NCBI GenBank assembly: GCA_026419785.1
Contig: JAODTK010005443.1
Span: 310,001 to 374,000, forward strand
Length of the DNA: 64,000 nucleotides
Direction: 5' to 3'
From: Sclerodactyla briareus
Lineage: Eukaryota; Echinodermata; Holothuroidea; Dendrochirotida; Sclerodactylidae
The notes under the pieces were generated by a model. That model was not told the DNA's origin. It searched no databases and saw nothing but the letters and a program-made list of their open reading frames with translations. Position 1 is the stretch's first letter; the number at the start of each line of letters is the position of its first letter. A program made the translations under genes and the position numbers. Below are positions 24,937 through 35,515 of the stretch, one piece after another.

Positions 24937-24989
24937 GGGGGGGGGGGGGGGGGGGGGGGAGGGGGGGGGGGGGGGTGGGGGGGGGGGGG
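24937..24989. repeat. long G-run
   Basis: About 53 bp composed almost only of G with one A and one T. The polyproline frames on the minus strand come from this run. Real length is uncertain. Confidence 0.8.
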
Positions 24990-25089
24990 CATGCAGATTC
25001 CAACAGCGCAACCCATATCTGATTTGGCTAAAAAAACAAAAAAACAAGACTACTGCCTATAAAGTGTTAGTTCGCACTAAGACTTGAGT

Positions 25090-26330
25090 ACTACGCAACA
25101 TCTTGGATCCTGCATACATCTATCCATATTGAAACGTAGAGAAGTGTGCCGCTCCCGCTTTGTCAAGAACATGTCAACCGGGAATCCACCGTTTCCCAGA
25201 TGCACCTGCAGAGTCTCGATTGGGAGATCTTGACATCGGAGCCTGAGGACTATATGAGAGCACGTCTATATCCATTTTTAAATAAAATAAACTCACTGGC
25301 TCCTTGGACCACCTATGCCTACTCGAAGATCTCGGTTGCAGACTACCTGGAATGAACACCCGAATAATCTTGGAAGAATTACATTCACTAAAGACTGGTA
25401 CAAATATTCGCGGTACCCGCTTACTATCCCATCCGGTTACTGCAACCTGCAGACTTCGAATTTACACTAAACCAAATCGTCCTGGAAGACTTTGTCGCGA
25501 GAAAACTAGAAATTTAGGCCGTCTGCTTCTGCTGCATGGGTGTATATGGCCGCACCAACTGCGTGTTAGACAGCTTATTCCGTCAATTTCATGCAGTATA
25601 AACTACTGAAGGTTCTGAACTCGGAAGCATTGCGGACTTAATAAGTCGATTTCAGCACATACCACACATATCACCAACACCCTCCGTGTGACCTTGACAA
25701 CCTTCAATCGAGCCAGATCGTGCCCCAATAGGAATGATGCTACTCTCAAGCTAAAGATATGGACGGACCGCGAAAGACGGCTGGTATAGTGACACACACT
25801 TACGGGCTCGTTACACTGGACGTTTCCCCAGCATGATCTCTGGCTCAATGACGAAAACCACCAAACAAGGGACCACACCGTATACCGGCGACAGGGTCCA
25901 GAATATAGAATCGAAAGAGCCTGGGACCATGAGCGGAGCGTTTCAAACCCTCTGGATTGGCAGGAAATGGCATACTCAGGCGTCTAACCTGGCTTTAGGC
26001 CTACGCAGCCAAAAATGTGGTCATGAACCATGTCTGCATTTTTTTTGTTGTCATTCTATGAGAAAAAAATTAGGGAAAATGACTAAACGTCAGATCACTG
26101 ATTAATGTAACGTCTCCACTCCCCATGTCCACGCCCATACCCTGTTTTAATCCCCAACACCATTGCCTCTTTCTTTTGGCATCTGTCCCCTGCGCCGGCG
26201 TCAATTAACTTTTTAAGAGGTATCAATATAGAGTCATATTTCATTTTTAGAGGTGTCAATTAATGTCCCCAATTCAGAATGGAATACTTTTACCAACTCT
26301 GTGACGGTGCTATCGCTCCAGTTCGAGACA
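25090..26330. other. unassigned region between array and LINE
   Basis: Several frames on + (25146-25355, 25304-25609) and - (25603-25878) overlap in different registers and contain no motif I recognise. A degenerate LINE or Penelope-like remnant is possible. A GAGCGGAGCG word at 25933 followed by TTGGCAGGAAATGGCA marks a copy of the dispersed CTAAGCGGAGCGCC family. Confidence 0.3.
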
Positions 26331-26641
26331 AAAACTAACAATTCACTCCTTCAGAAAGTTGCTGGCGGGGTTTTCTGACGCGACCCCTTCGCATGTGGTG
26401 AACAATCACGAATAGTGAGGATGCTTCAGCTACATCGATTTTTACGACCTGTAGGCCTAGCCATCCTAGGGTTTTGAAAAGAGTCACATAAGTATGACAT
26501 TTCTCACAGAGTGTCATCACAAGTAGTACAACAATCACAATCACAACCCAGCATTTTTTTTTCTCTTTGAAATCTGAATGTTATTTGTTGTTGAAACTCA
26601 ATCGGTTTCAGTCAGTGTAGGTTTGGAGTGTTTCAATATAG

Positions 26642-28970
26642 TTTTTTTTTTTTTTTTTTTAACAAAGTGACATTAGAAGGGGAACCCATAATCGCCTAAA
26701 ACAAAAAGGCACCCCAGCACAAGGAACTAAAAGAAAGAGGAGAGATCCACTTGTTGATTCTACTCTATGAACCGGCTGGAGTCAAAATCAGGATGAAATA
26801 CATCCCGAGGAATCCTATTCCAGGCAAGCCGAAGTGCCGAGGAAAAGGGAGCGAGCATAGGTTTCGTGCGATGACGTGGAAGATGTGACCGAAACGGGTG
26901 GCTGGAAGAAGAGCGATAATGGCGAGTAACCTCGAGTACTGAAGTACAGCTCCCAAGCTCAGAGAATTGACCATAAACGTAATCCGTACAGATGCAGAGA
27001 GATGATACAGATCTGCGATGGGAAAGAGATTCAATGGGATTAAGAGGATCACTTGAGGAGACGGATGGCCTTTCCCTGGATACGATCAATGACACTGAGA
27101 GAGGATGGCGAGCCCCCACCCCAAATATGCAACCATATTCCTTAGGACGAATTGGGCCTTTGTAAGCGAAGTACTGTTGTGGGGTGAAGTATTTCCGTGT
27201 GCGGAATAAGAAGCCCCAAACTTTCTAGACGCATTAGTCCGACAGACTTGATATGGGAGTTCCATGACAGGTTGTTGCTGATTTCCATACCAAGGATAGT
27301 AAGAGAAGTAGACGGAGGGAGGTCTGTTCAGCCATGAAAATAGCTGTGCATCAGAAACACGCCGACAGAAATCAGCAAGTTCTGAGTTTTGATTGGTTGC
27401 CGGTACCAGATTAGCAGTGCATCAGTTCAAAATAGAATGAGATCCTTGTTCAGCTGTTGGCAATCTAGGGAAACTTTGTTGTAGATAAACATCGTTCCGC
27501 TTCGGGGCCTGGAAAGCAACAGAGAGTGGTGAAGGGTGATCATCAGCAAATTGGATACTAAGGAGGTAGACTAAGAAGATCATTGATAAAATGAGAAAGA
27601 GTGTAGGAGATAAAAGCACAACCTGAGAACCCCAGCTTGATACTGAAGGTCTGGATAGAGCCCCATCCCAACCCTACCGAGATAGAGCTACGGTAAGAAA
27701 ACTGGCAGTCAAAATGAGGTTAGAAGGGGTGCAACCAAATAAGTTAATTTGGCAGGAGCCGGCGTCCAAACACGGTCAAGCCTTAGAGATATCAGGGCAA
27801 TACCCTACTTCAACCGCAAAACCCAATGGCTTGGGCCCACTGTTTGGTGACAAAAGATAGAAGGTCCCCAGTAGATTGGCCATGCCGAAACCATACTGGT
27901 GGTCACTAATGAGGAGTAAACTCAAGAAAGGCAAACCTCTTGTTTATTATAGTTTCCATAACTTTGGAGAGTACCGAGGTGATGGCAATCGGCCTTATTG
28001 GAGGGGTTGGTTTGTCCCCCTTTTTAGGGACAGGGTCAGACATGAGGCATGTTTCCCACAGAGTGTAGCCTCCATAAATAACAAAGGCGGATAAAGCTTG
28101 CTAAGGATAGCCGTCAGTTCGGGGGCACACTTCAGAGGACTATCGGAGGAAGCCCTCAGGACCAGATTGTTTAATATGTCAAACCTATTGATGTTTGGCG
28201 GACCCTGCGAGTAGTGAAAACAAATCCAAGATCGTTCACAAATCTGGCAAAAGATTCGAGGATGGGCATCTGTGTTCATAGTGGAATTAGAATAGACGAG
28301 CTCGGCAAAAAGTTTAGCTTTAGAGGTGGCATCACTACAAAAGCCATCCAGGTTGGACCTCGGAGGAATTTGGAAGTACAGAGTGCTGACACAGCTTTGG
28401 CCAGCGACGAGAAATGAACGACTACCAGAAGGCATGATGAAAGTTTAATTAGCCATACTGAAATGAAAGAATTTTTGCCTCATCGAAGTCTCGAGCACCT
28501 TACGAGCAGTAACATATCTTGACGGGAATCAGGTGAAGGAGAAGGTAGCCAAGCTCGATAAGCCGTTCTCTCCTGGCTGCATTAGTACATTGATGTTGAA
28601 CAAGTTAGACATGAAGAACGACAAACCTAGAATCCATTAATAATTAGTAGGAGCTAAGAAAAAATATGTTCAATCCATACAGAATAATTATCCGGGGAGT
28701 AAAATAATACAGAGAAAGCATAGGGGAAAGAAAATACCCGCTCCAAAAGAATATTTTTCATGCCAAGAAGACTTTCAAAACCAAGAAAAGCCCTATACAC
28801 GAACCAGTCCACTTTGGAGTATTTCCATTCTGCCTTTTGTTGGAGCTTGCAAATAGGAGTTTGATTGATGAGACGGGTAATGAGGCCATGTCCCAGGACC
28901 CATAGGGGCAGAGACAGTTGCTGACTGAAATACGGGCTGAGAGTGAAAAAGATCCACAATTAGCAGAAAT
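26642..28970 (-). mobile_element. 5'-truncated LINE (Jockey/CR1-like) with poly(A) tail
   Basis: The minus strand reads, from 28970 down to 26760, through the linker before the RT domain, the RT domain and the C-terminal tail, ending in a T-run at 26642-26660 that is the poly(A) tail of the element. There is no endonuclease domain on the upstream side, so the copy is truncated at its 5' end, as is normal for LINE insertion. Numerous small indels break the frame. Poly(A) rather than a short-repeat tail argues for a Jockey-type or related clade. Confidence 0.85.
26760..28970 (-). pseudogene. LINE ORF2-like reverse transcriptase, frame-broken
   Basis: In order on the minus strand: the pre-RT linker (KAEWKYSKVDW, 28.8 kb); DATSKAKLFAELVYSNST and CAPELTAILSKLYPP from the early fingers (28.1-28.35 kb); a VPKKGDKPTP-like stretch; LSKVMETIINK (27.95 kb); LSPTLFLI and the catalytic FADD (27539-27550); GMEISNNLSWNSHIKSV (27.25 kb); then SLSHRRSVSSLC and the C-terminal RLAWNRIPRDVF (26.8-27.0 kb). 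These are the landmarks of non-LTR polymerases. At least half a dozen frame changes exclude a functional protein. The enzyme would have primed reverse transcription at nicked chromosomal DNA. Confidence 0.8.
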
Positions 28971-28989
28971 ATAGAAACAGAAATAATGA

Positions 28990-30720
28990 GGAATTGATTA
29001 TTTTAGCACATACGTCATGAATTTCTGCACAAATGCTTTTCGGTACTATTGGGGATACCATGAACTCCTAAATTCCAACCAATTACCTAACATCACACAT
29101 ACAAGAGCTCTAGTATAACCGATACATCGACAAACAATTCAGCCCCCTATAGCATACAGCTTTTTTAATGATGCCAAATCGTTAACCTTAGATTTCGCGA
29201 ACGTCTCGAAATCTGTTCTGGTTGGTAAAGTCATTATCATGATACTCAATCTGTCATGGTAACTACCCCGCTACCAATTTTCAATGACACGGTTGCAAGG
29301 CGGTCGGGAGGCAAGAGTTACACCCAATTTCTATTGAAATCCTGCCGTAGTCTGGCGCAGTGTCACTGTCTGAAGGCACAGACAGGTGCTCCTCACAAAA
29401 TTGTTGAACAATATCCCAATCTGTTTCAATTATCATCTTTATTTTCCCATTAGAAGATCGTATCAATCTGCTTTAATACTATTTCAGTTGCCTGCAATTC
29501 ACTCTCGTTTCCTGATAATCTTAATAGTTAAAATCGATTGAAATAAATTGGGGCAGTAGTTTCAAACTCACACAATACATTGGTGAGTTTTCTGATCATG
29601 ACGTTTACTTGCTTTTGGTGGACTGCAATGCAAACAGGCACAAGAAAAAATTTGTCCCCACATGCCATTGGTAGATAATTAATTGCTATTCCATTCCTTT
29701 TATTTATACTTGAATAAACTAGACAGGTAGACAGAAAAATTCGCATTATACATAAACCTCGATACAATATTTGAAAAATATACATCTTTTTTATTTTATA
29801 TACTGACAACTTCCTCCTTCTCCAACGTCTCAAGGACAGCTAGCCCCATCACCTTCCGTATGTTATATTTCAATGAGGCTATTCATTCATTACCATGTGA
29901 TACTGTGTCCAGACTCCTCTTACCACTGGGGCTCAAAAACATAGGCGAATTTAGAAAAGCAATTAGTCTCGTTCATCAAAAGGTACAGAGAGACGCGTTA
30001 TCGATGCAAGACTCACCCATACCGCGTCGCGGGTCCTTTTCTGTTTGTTGTTAGATGCCTTTGGGATTCATGATTTTTATTTTCCAACATGGCAAATGGA
30101 TTCTGACTTCCCTGTCTGACACTTCAACTTCCTAGCTACCCAGTTGATACGAAGAATCAGTTCATTTGTTCAGACAGTGCACCCACAGCCTTTCCCGTTC
30201 CTGATACATAATACAGGCACCACACAAGCGAAATATGTCTCCAAATCATCCTATTGCCATTCAGAAAATACAGGTTCCCAGCATTGCAGAGATCCCTTCC
30301 ATGATATTTCCATGAGGAATTTTCAGGATTCCAGGATGAATACGTTGACGTATTTCCACTCCGGAAAGCCACCTTATCCTTCCCCCAATCATCTCTCGTG
30401 TCCTTGACTATGGCATAAAATTCCATGATTTTTCCCAGGATTTGAGTCAAATTTTTTCATTACCATAACTTTTCTCCAGGTAAAACCTGAAATGATATTA
30501 TGGCCACTGTTATTTTGATAAAATTATCATCATACCATAATATCATTGAACTTTGAAGTTTCCTTAGGTGAGGTCATATGCCAAAAAGCACTCTCAGAAA
30601 TTCACCAAGCCTGCTGTGAGACGATATGGTTTTTCCTGCATTTTTTTCTACTGATTCGCAACCTGCGAGCAATGCTTTGAAAAGGCTGCAGCCGGCTGGT
30701 CGTCATTACCAACATCTACC
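28990..30720. other. AT-rich stretch without recognisable features
   Basis: Short frames are present on both strands (for example 29528-29833 minus, 30144-30407 plus and its minus-strand overlap) but no domain, splice-bounded exon with continuation, or repeat end could be supported. Confidence 0.35.
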
Positions 30721-31244
30721 AAGACTTGATTGCTTGGGTGCCATTTGGTAAGCAATTTCAGCTCAGATGAGGTTTTTACGTCCCATTCTAATCATCTATT
30801 TTTCCTTCTGTTGCTTTTGCTCTTAGCGCGCATCCACCTACACAGCAGTATTTTTCATTTCAGCGACTTTGATATAGCCAAACCCAAAACTCGAATAATA
30901 GGTCCTCACATTGCTAGTCGTTTTCTATGGTGGGCCGACTTGGTCATACATCATGCACATCTTGGTCAGGAATGGTCATCTCGAAAGGTCATCTTAGGTC
31001 TGGTGGTCGACTCACCGAGGTATGTCCTCAGATCGCTGATCCTTTTTTGGAACCGCACAAGTTTGCAGGGGATAGAGGCGCCTGTAAACGCTGTACTATC
31101 ATAGCGATGGCATCCTCCAAAGGAGTAATATTAGTCTCCGCCCTCCCTTCCCTTGATCCACATCACGTCAATTGGGGGAACGATATGTCCGCCTCGCTGG
31201 ATCCTAAAATGACAGGAAGTCATGAGCTTCTCAGGTACTAAACT

Positions 31245-31385
31245 TTATCTATTCCATATCAATTCCATTCCATGTGGAATTCCCTTCCTCCAGATGTGTT
31301 CCCTTTTGTCTTACAATATCCAGCTGTTCCACTGCGAATTATAGGCTGGATCTCTCCTCTTTTTCCTTGAGTGCCTTCGTGCATA
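31245..31385 (+). pseudogene. possible LINE RT C-terminal scrap
   Basis: Translation gives MWNSLPPDVFP, the conserved tryptophan motif at the C-terminus of CR1/Jockey-type polymerases, and in another frame SYNIQLF, which usually follows it. The minus-strand LINE at 26.8 kb carries the homologous AWNRIPRDVF. The preceding 500 bp is not convincing, so this may be only a short fragment. Confidence 0.4.
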
Positions 31386-31404
31386 GGGGTTGCTCATCTT
31401 TGTG

Positions 31405-31685
31405 GAGAAATTACTTACTTATACGCCTGGTGTAATGCTTCCACCCGGGAGTGCTCCAGCTGACTAAAGAAATCCTTATGGAAATTGTAGAGGCTCAGTT
31501 TTTAGGTGTGAAGGACACGGCGAATCTCGCCTACTCTTCCTGCAGCCACTTTCCTACACGAGACATGAGCGGGGGGGATTTTGGTGTCTGTGATGACACG
31601 AGGGTTGGAACCAGGGACCTCAGGCTCAGGCACTGCGACGACACTCTACATTCCTGCCACCTCATCCTTCAATTGTGGAGCATTG
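31405..31685 (-). repeat. tRNA-derived SINE
   Basis: On the minus strand a tRNA-like head is visible, with a B-box-like word CTGGTTCCAACCCT (about 31602-31615) and an upstream GTAGAGTGTCG (A-box region). It is followed by a body including GATTCGCCGTGTCC and a TAAGTAAGTAA tail near 31410. A poor cloverleaf and the attached body indicate a SINE rather than a tRNA gene. Confidence 0.5.
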
Positions 31686-31687
31686 TG

Positions 31688-32545
31688 GAAGGGGGGGGGT
31701 CCGCCTATAGTCCCCCTTCTCATTGTCCCCCGTCTCATTGGTTCCCCTAATTGCACAAACATCTCATGGTCCCCCGTCATCATTGGTCCCCCGTTCATCA
31801 TTTTGTCTCATTAATCCCCCGTCTCATTGGTCTCCCCGTTCACTATTCCGTCTCATTGGTCCCCCGGCTCATTGTCCCCCCGTCCATTCCCTCATTCCAT
31901 TCATTGGTCGCCGCCCCGTCTCATTGGTCCCCCCGTCACTATTCCGTCTCCTTGTGTCCCCCGTACATGCGGGAAATATATCACTGATTTGCCCGAACTA
32001 GGGGGGGGCCCTCCTCCAACCTCGTTTGCCTAAATAATAGACCGACCGTCACGAATGGTACTACCATTATTTAAAATACTAGAACTCCAACGGCGGATTT
32101 CATGCTGAGTCGAGTTGATCTTGTCAACCAGACTAAACTCTTCTTCTAGCTCTAACAAAGTTTTTTTTTTTAGAGAATGAATGATGATTTGGTAATGGAT
32201 TTTTTTTACTGTAGGATTTTTGGTGACATTAGATACATAGTAGGCCACTTTATCACTGATTTGTATATCCCCAAGGACTATGAGACGAGGGACTAATCAG
32301 ACGGGGGTCTATGAGACGGGGGACCAATGAGACAGAGGACTAGGACCGGGGGGACCAATGAGACGGCGGACCAATGAGACGGAATGATGGACGGGGGACC
32401 AATGAACACGGAATGATGGACTGGGGGACGCAATGGACGGGGGGCCCAATGAGACGGAATGATGACCGGGACCATAGATGGGGTCTAATGAGACTGTGAG
32501 ACCCAATGGACGGGGGTCTATAGACATTTCCCCGATGGGGAACCA
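31688..32545. mobile_element. foldback-like element with arms of CATTGGTCCCCC repeats
   Basis: The left arm (about 31703-31972) is a run of CATTGGTCCCCCGTCT-type units. The right arm (about 32272-32530) is its inverted counterpart, GACGGGGGACCAATGA. The outermost bases also match inverted (CTATAGTCCCCC and GGGGGTCTATAG). The unique centre of about 300 bp carries TATCACTGATTTG at both edges in direct order and a 72-codon minus frame (32030-32248) with no recognised domain. Long terminal repeats built from subrepeats are the hallmark of Foldback/Galileo-type elements; assignment to one of them is inference. Confidence 0.65.
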
Positions 32546-33639
32546 TGTTTCAGTAGCTCAAACCGGACAATATTCAATACGGTGAGTGGAACTGTTTATG
32601 ATGTTTTTATTGACTGTTGTGCCACCTGCTCTGCCGCTTGGGATCTCAAGGTCAATGTCCACACAGCAGGGATCTGTTAAATGTGGGAGTATAGTATTTG
32701 ACATGAAGGCCAGAGCATCATACTTCATATTCAGCGAGGTTTAATATCCTTTTTTGGCATGCAATGATATCTGGTAAGAGTATTGAAACCTTATTCTTAG
32801 ATATATACAAACAGCCTATTGTGCCTTCTTAAAACTTTGACCAAGATGTTTGAGTGGTCATAGGTCACGCAGCAGTCACTGTAAATTATGTTGAACGTTG
32901 TTCAACTCCCATCAAGGCAGAGTTTCAAGGGCCAAAAACATGTAATTTGCTTATGTACTCTACAATTTGAACAAAATTACTGCAGTACTGCACTACCCCC
33001 TCTAATGACCTTCACCTTCCATTCCTGTTGGGAATACATGGTACCCGTCAGTCTACGATTCCTGGTCTTTATATCTATGTTACCCCGACCTAACTGCAAG
33101 GAATGAGCATTTTGCAGTTTTCCACAGATTGGCCCATTGTGCATCTTTAATGCTAATGCCATTTGACCTTGACATTCAGGAGGTTCAACGATGACCCATC
33201 AGTCCCATAAAATTGTGACGCAAGTTTGGTAAAAATCCCTCAAAGCATTCACCATTTGATGGCCAAAAAAGTGAAAATTCACAGACCAGATAGGTAGGTA
33301 CTAGGTAGGGGAGGGGTTGGCAAGTGTTTAGGGGGTTCCACTCTCACTCCCACTTCATTATTCTATGGTATCATAACTGTATAGCACTTTCCAGGAAGTG
33401 GAGAGTGTTGGGCAGTTCCTTTTTTCACTATATCTTTTTCAATCACACTTGGGGGGGGCCTGGTTGGGGGGGGTGTTAGGCAAGGTATTTTAAAAATTGT
33501 ACTCTATTGTTTATACTTGGGACTTCATTTCAGCAGAATTCCATGATTCACTGCATTGCAATTGCACTTGTTCATTTTTTATTCCTGTGCCTAAGTCAGG
33601 AAATCCTATGCAGTCATGACAGTTGTGGTATTGTGACGC

Positions 33640-34240
33640 TGCTTGGAAAGAGCATACTCGACCCCACCTGGATGGATGAGCTCATACTCCTAATTTGGCT
33701 CCCATAATGAGTACTGATCCGTATTTGTTTTGGGGTCAGTCAAAGGTCATCTAAGTCAATATAGGTAAAGACGAGAATCTGTGAAGGTATAAGTCCATAA
33801 TGCGTAGTCCAATCAAGTTTAAATTTGGTGTGTAGCTTTCGTATGGGGAGTACAGCACTCCTATTGTTTTTGGTCGACTAGTGGTCATTTTCAGGGAAAA
33901 CTGGGAAATATTGGAAAATTGATATATCGGCAATTAGCTTGTGAAGATCATAACCAGATCCCACCGGAAGGAATAAAGCTCATACGGGGTATGTAGTTCC
34001 CATTGAGTACCTATCCTCTTTGTTTCTGGGTCCGGGCAAAGATCATCAATGATGATCATTTAGAGGTATAGTTTGAGTTTCATCTTGGACCGGCTGAACT
34101 TGACTCACAGTTCGTGTGACTGTGTGCTCAATAATGCCTTTGCATGTGAGCTTCAATTTCTGTTATTGTCATATTCTGACATACACTTCAAATCTGAGAC
34201 GTTTTTGGGTTATCCGATGCAATTAGCTATTGTGACACGG
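33640..34240. repeat. dispersed noncoding repeat (CCACCTGGATGGAT type)
   Basis: The phrase CCACCTGGATGGAT followed by AGCTCATA occurs here (33664) and at 55322, with further phrases about start-of-range distances (GGTCATTT, AAAGGTCATCTAAG). Frames across it are translations of the repeat. Confidence 0.5.
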
Positions 34241-34540
34241 GCCGGGGGCTAAATACTGCTATGAGTAAGAGTGGTATGTCTCATTATATATGCCCTCTCC
34301 GTTTAATATAATAGCTCGCAGCCTCCATGGGGTTTGCATGGAAGTCAATGGAAGCCTTATACCTAGGCGTGTGCACAACTCATTTCATAGGGGACACTCT
34401 GGTTTAGCAGACAATGGAACAATTAGCCAGGAAAATCATGATGTCTTCTATGATTCGTGAGTTGTATTGCCACCAAATCTAGAATTTGACATTTTTTATT
34501 TTCTCCCACAGCTACCTTACATCAAATATTCAAAAAATCT

Positions 34541-34557
34541 GATGGGGGGGGGGGGGG

Positions 34558-34597
<40 letters not shown>
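34541..34597. repeat. long G-run
   Basis: About 57 bp of nearly pure G with a single A interruption. The polyglycine frame over it is not a gene. Length is uncertain because such runs are error-prone. Confidence 0.8.
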
Positions 34598-34598
<1 letters not shown>

Positions 34599-34936
34599 AA
34601 AATGAAATCGTATTTGTTGAGTCAAATCAACCATTTATCTCTGTTTTTTGCTCATATATCAGCGGTATTACACGCCTTTCATAGTTTCCGCCTTCAACCA
34701 TGGTAGCTTGCCTATTATGTAATAAATATTGTATAATAGTACTAATATTAAATTTGGATATAGGCGTACCCATACACTATCAATACATGGGTCCAACATC
34801 ACGACCCCTGTGGTCCAGCTTGAGGTCATGGATTTCAGTACTTGCCCCTTGTTTCTTCCCAGATTTTTGAATGACAAATAACATGACCAATTTATATAGC
34901 GGAAAATAGTTAGGGCAGTGACATTATTACTTGTAC

Positions 34937-35091
34937 CTGATTGTCTCCATTAGTGACTGCACTTTCTTCTCATCACGAACTGGTGTAATTGGTCGAATTA
35001 TCACTTCGAACGGTACATTGTGGACTCCTTGATTCCTGATGTATGCACACTTCCCCCACTTCCATAGTCCGTGTCCATACTTCAACACCAT
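34937..35091 (-). CDS. SRXN1: sulfiredoxin, first coding exon
   Basis: Sulfiredoxin uses ATP to reduce the sulfinic acid form of 2-Cys peroxiredoxins in the cytosol. This exon encodes 51 codons plus two bases, starting at an ATG (35091-35089) in an ACCATGG context with an in-frame stop just upstream. It contains VHNVPFEVIIRPITPVRD followed by KKVQSLMETI, matching the conserved ParB-like core (vertebrate VHNVPLSVLIRP...KVQSLVDTIR). The exon ends ATCAG|GTACAA, where the known intron of the family falls, right after the DTIR position. The part with the ATP-binding and catalytic FGGCHR motif must be in a second exon, which I did not find in the 34.9 kb to the left. No frame breaks are seen. Confidence 0.85.
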
Positions 35092-35515
35092 GGTCTACTG
35101 TTTGAAATTGAATACTCCATTGGACCAGTGCCAGGTGGGTCAACAAAAGTCATGATGCTGCAAACTCGTCGTCTAATGGTAAACGTCTGAACCAAGAAAC
35201 GCCAGAAAGTGCTACCATCCTCAAATATACGATATGTCGGTACAACTGTTGTTTCAGGAAGACCTGAGGCACTCGCAGATTCTATAAGGAATGACCTCAC
35301 AATGAACATATTAACAGAAGCTAGGCTTACAACGATTCGACTGTAGTTTTCGCATATCAGGCATGTGCATGTTCTCAACTTGTGATGCTGCAGGCTATCG
35401 TCTGTCGCTCCTGACCCGATACCCGTAAGTAGGCTTGATATGTACAGACATTATATAGCCTGCTTAAAACATCTGATATATAGGCAGACGTATTAAGGAG
35501 ACCGTTCCTCAAAAT

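Noticed and set aside
24748-25047. Polyproline minus-strand frame
   Set aside because: It is produced by the G-run and GATA microsatellite.
31581-32033. Overlapping + frames rich in SLVPP-like repeats, with minus-strand counterparts at 32.29-32.55 kb
   Set aside because: All are translations of the CATTGGTCCCCC subrepeats forming the arms of the foldback-like element.
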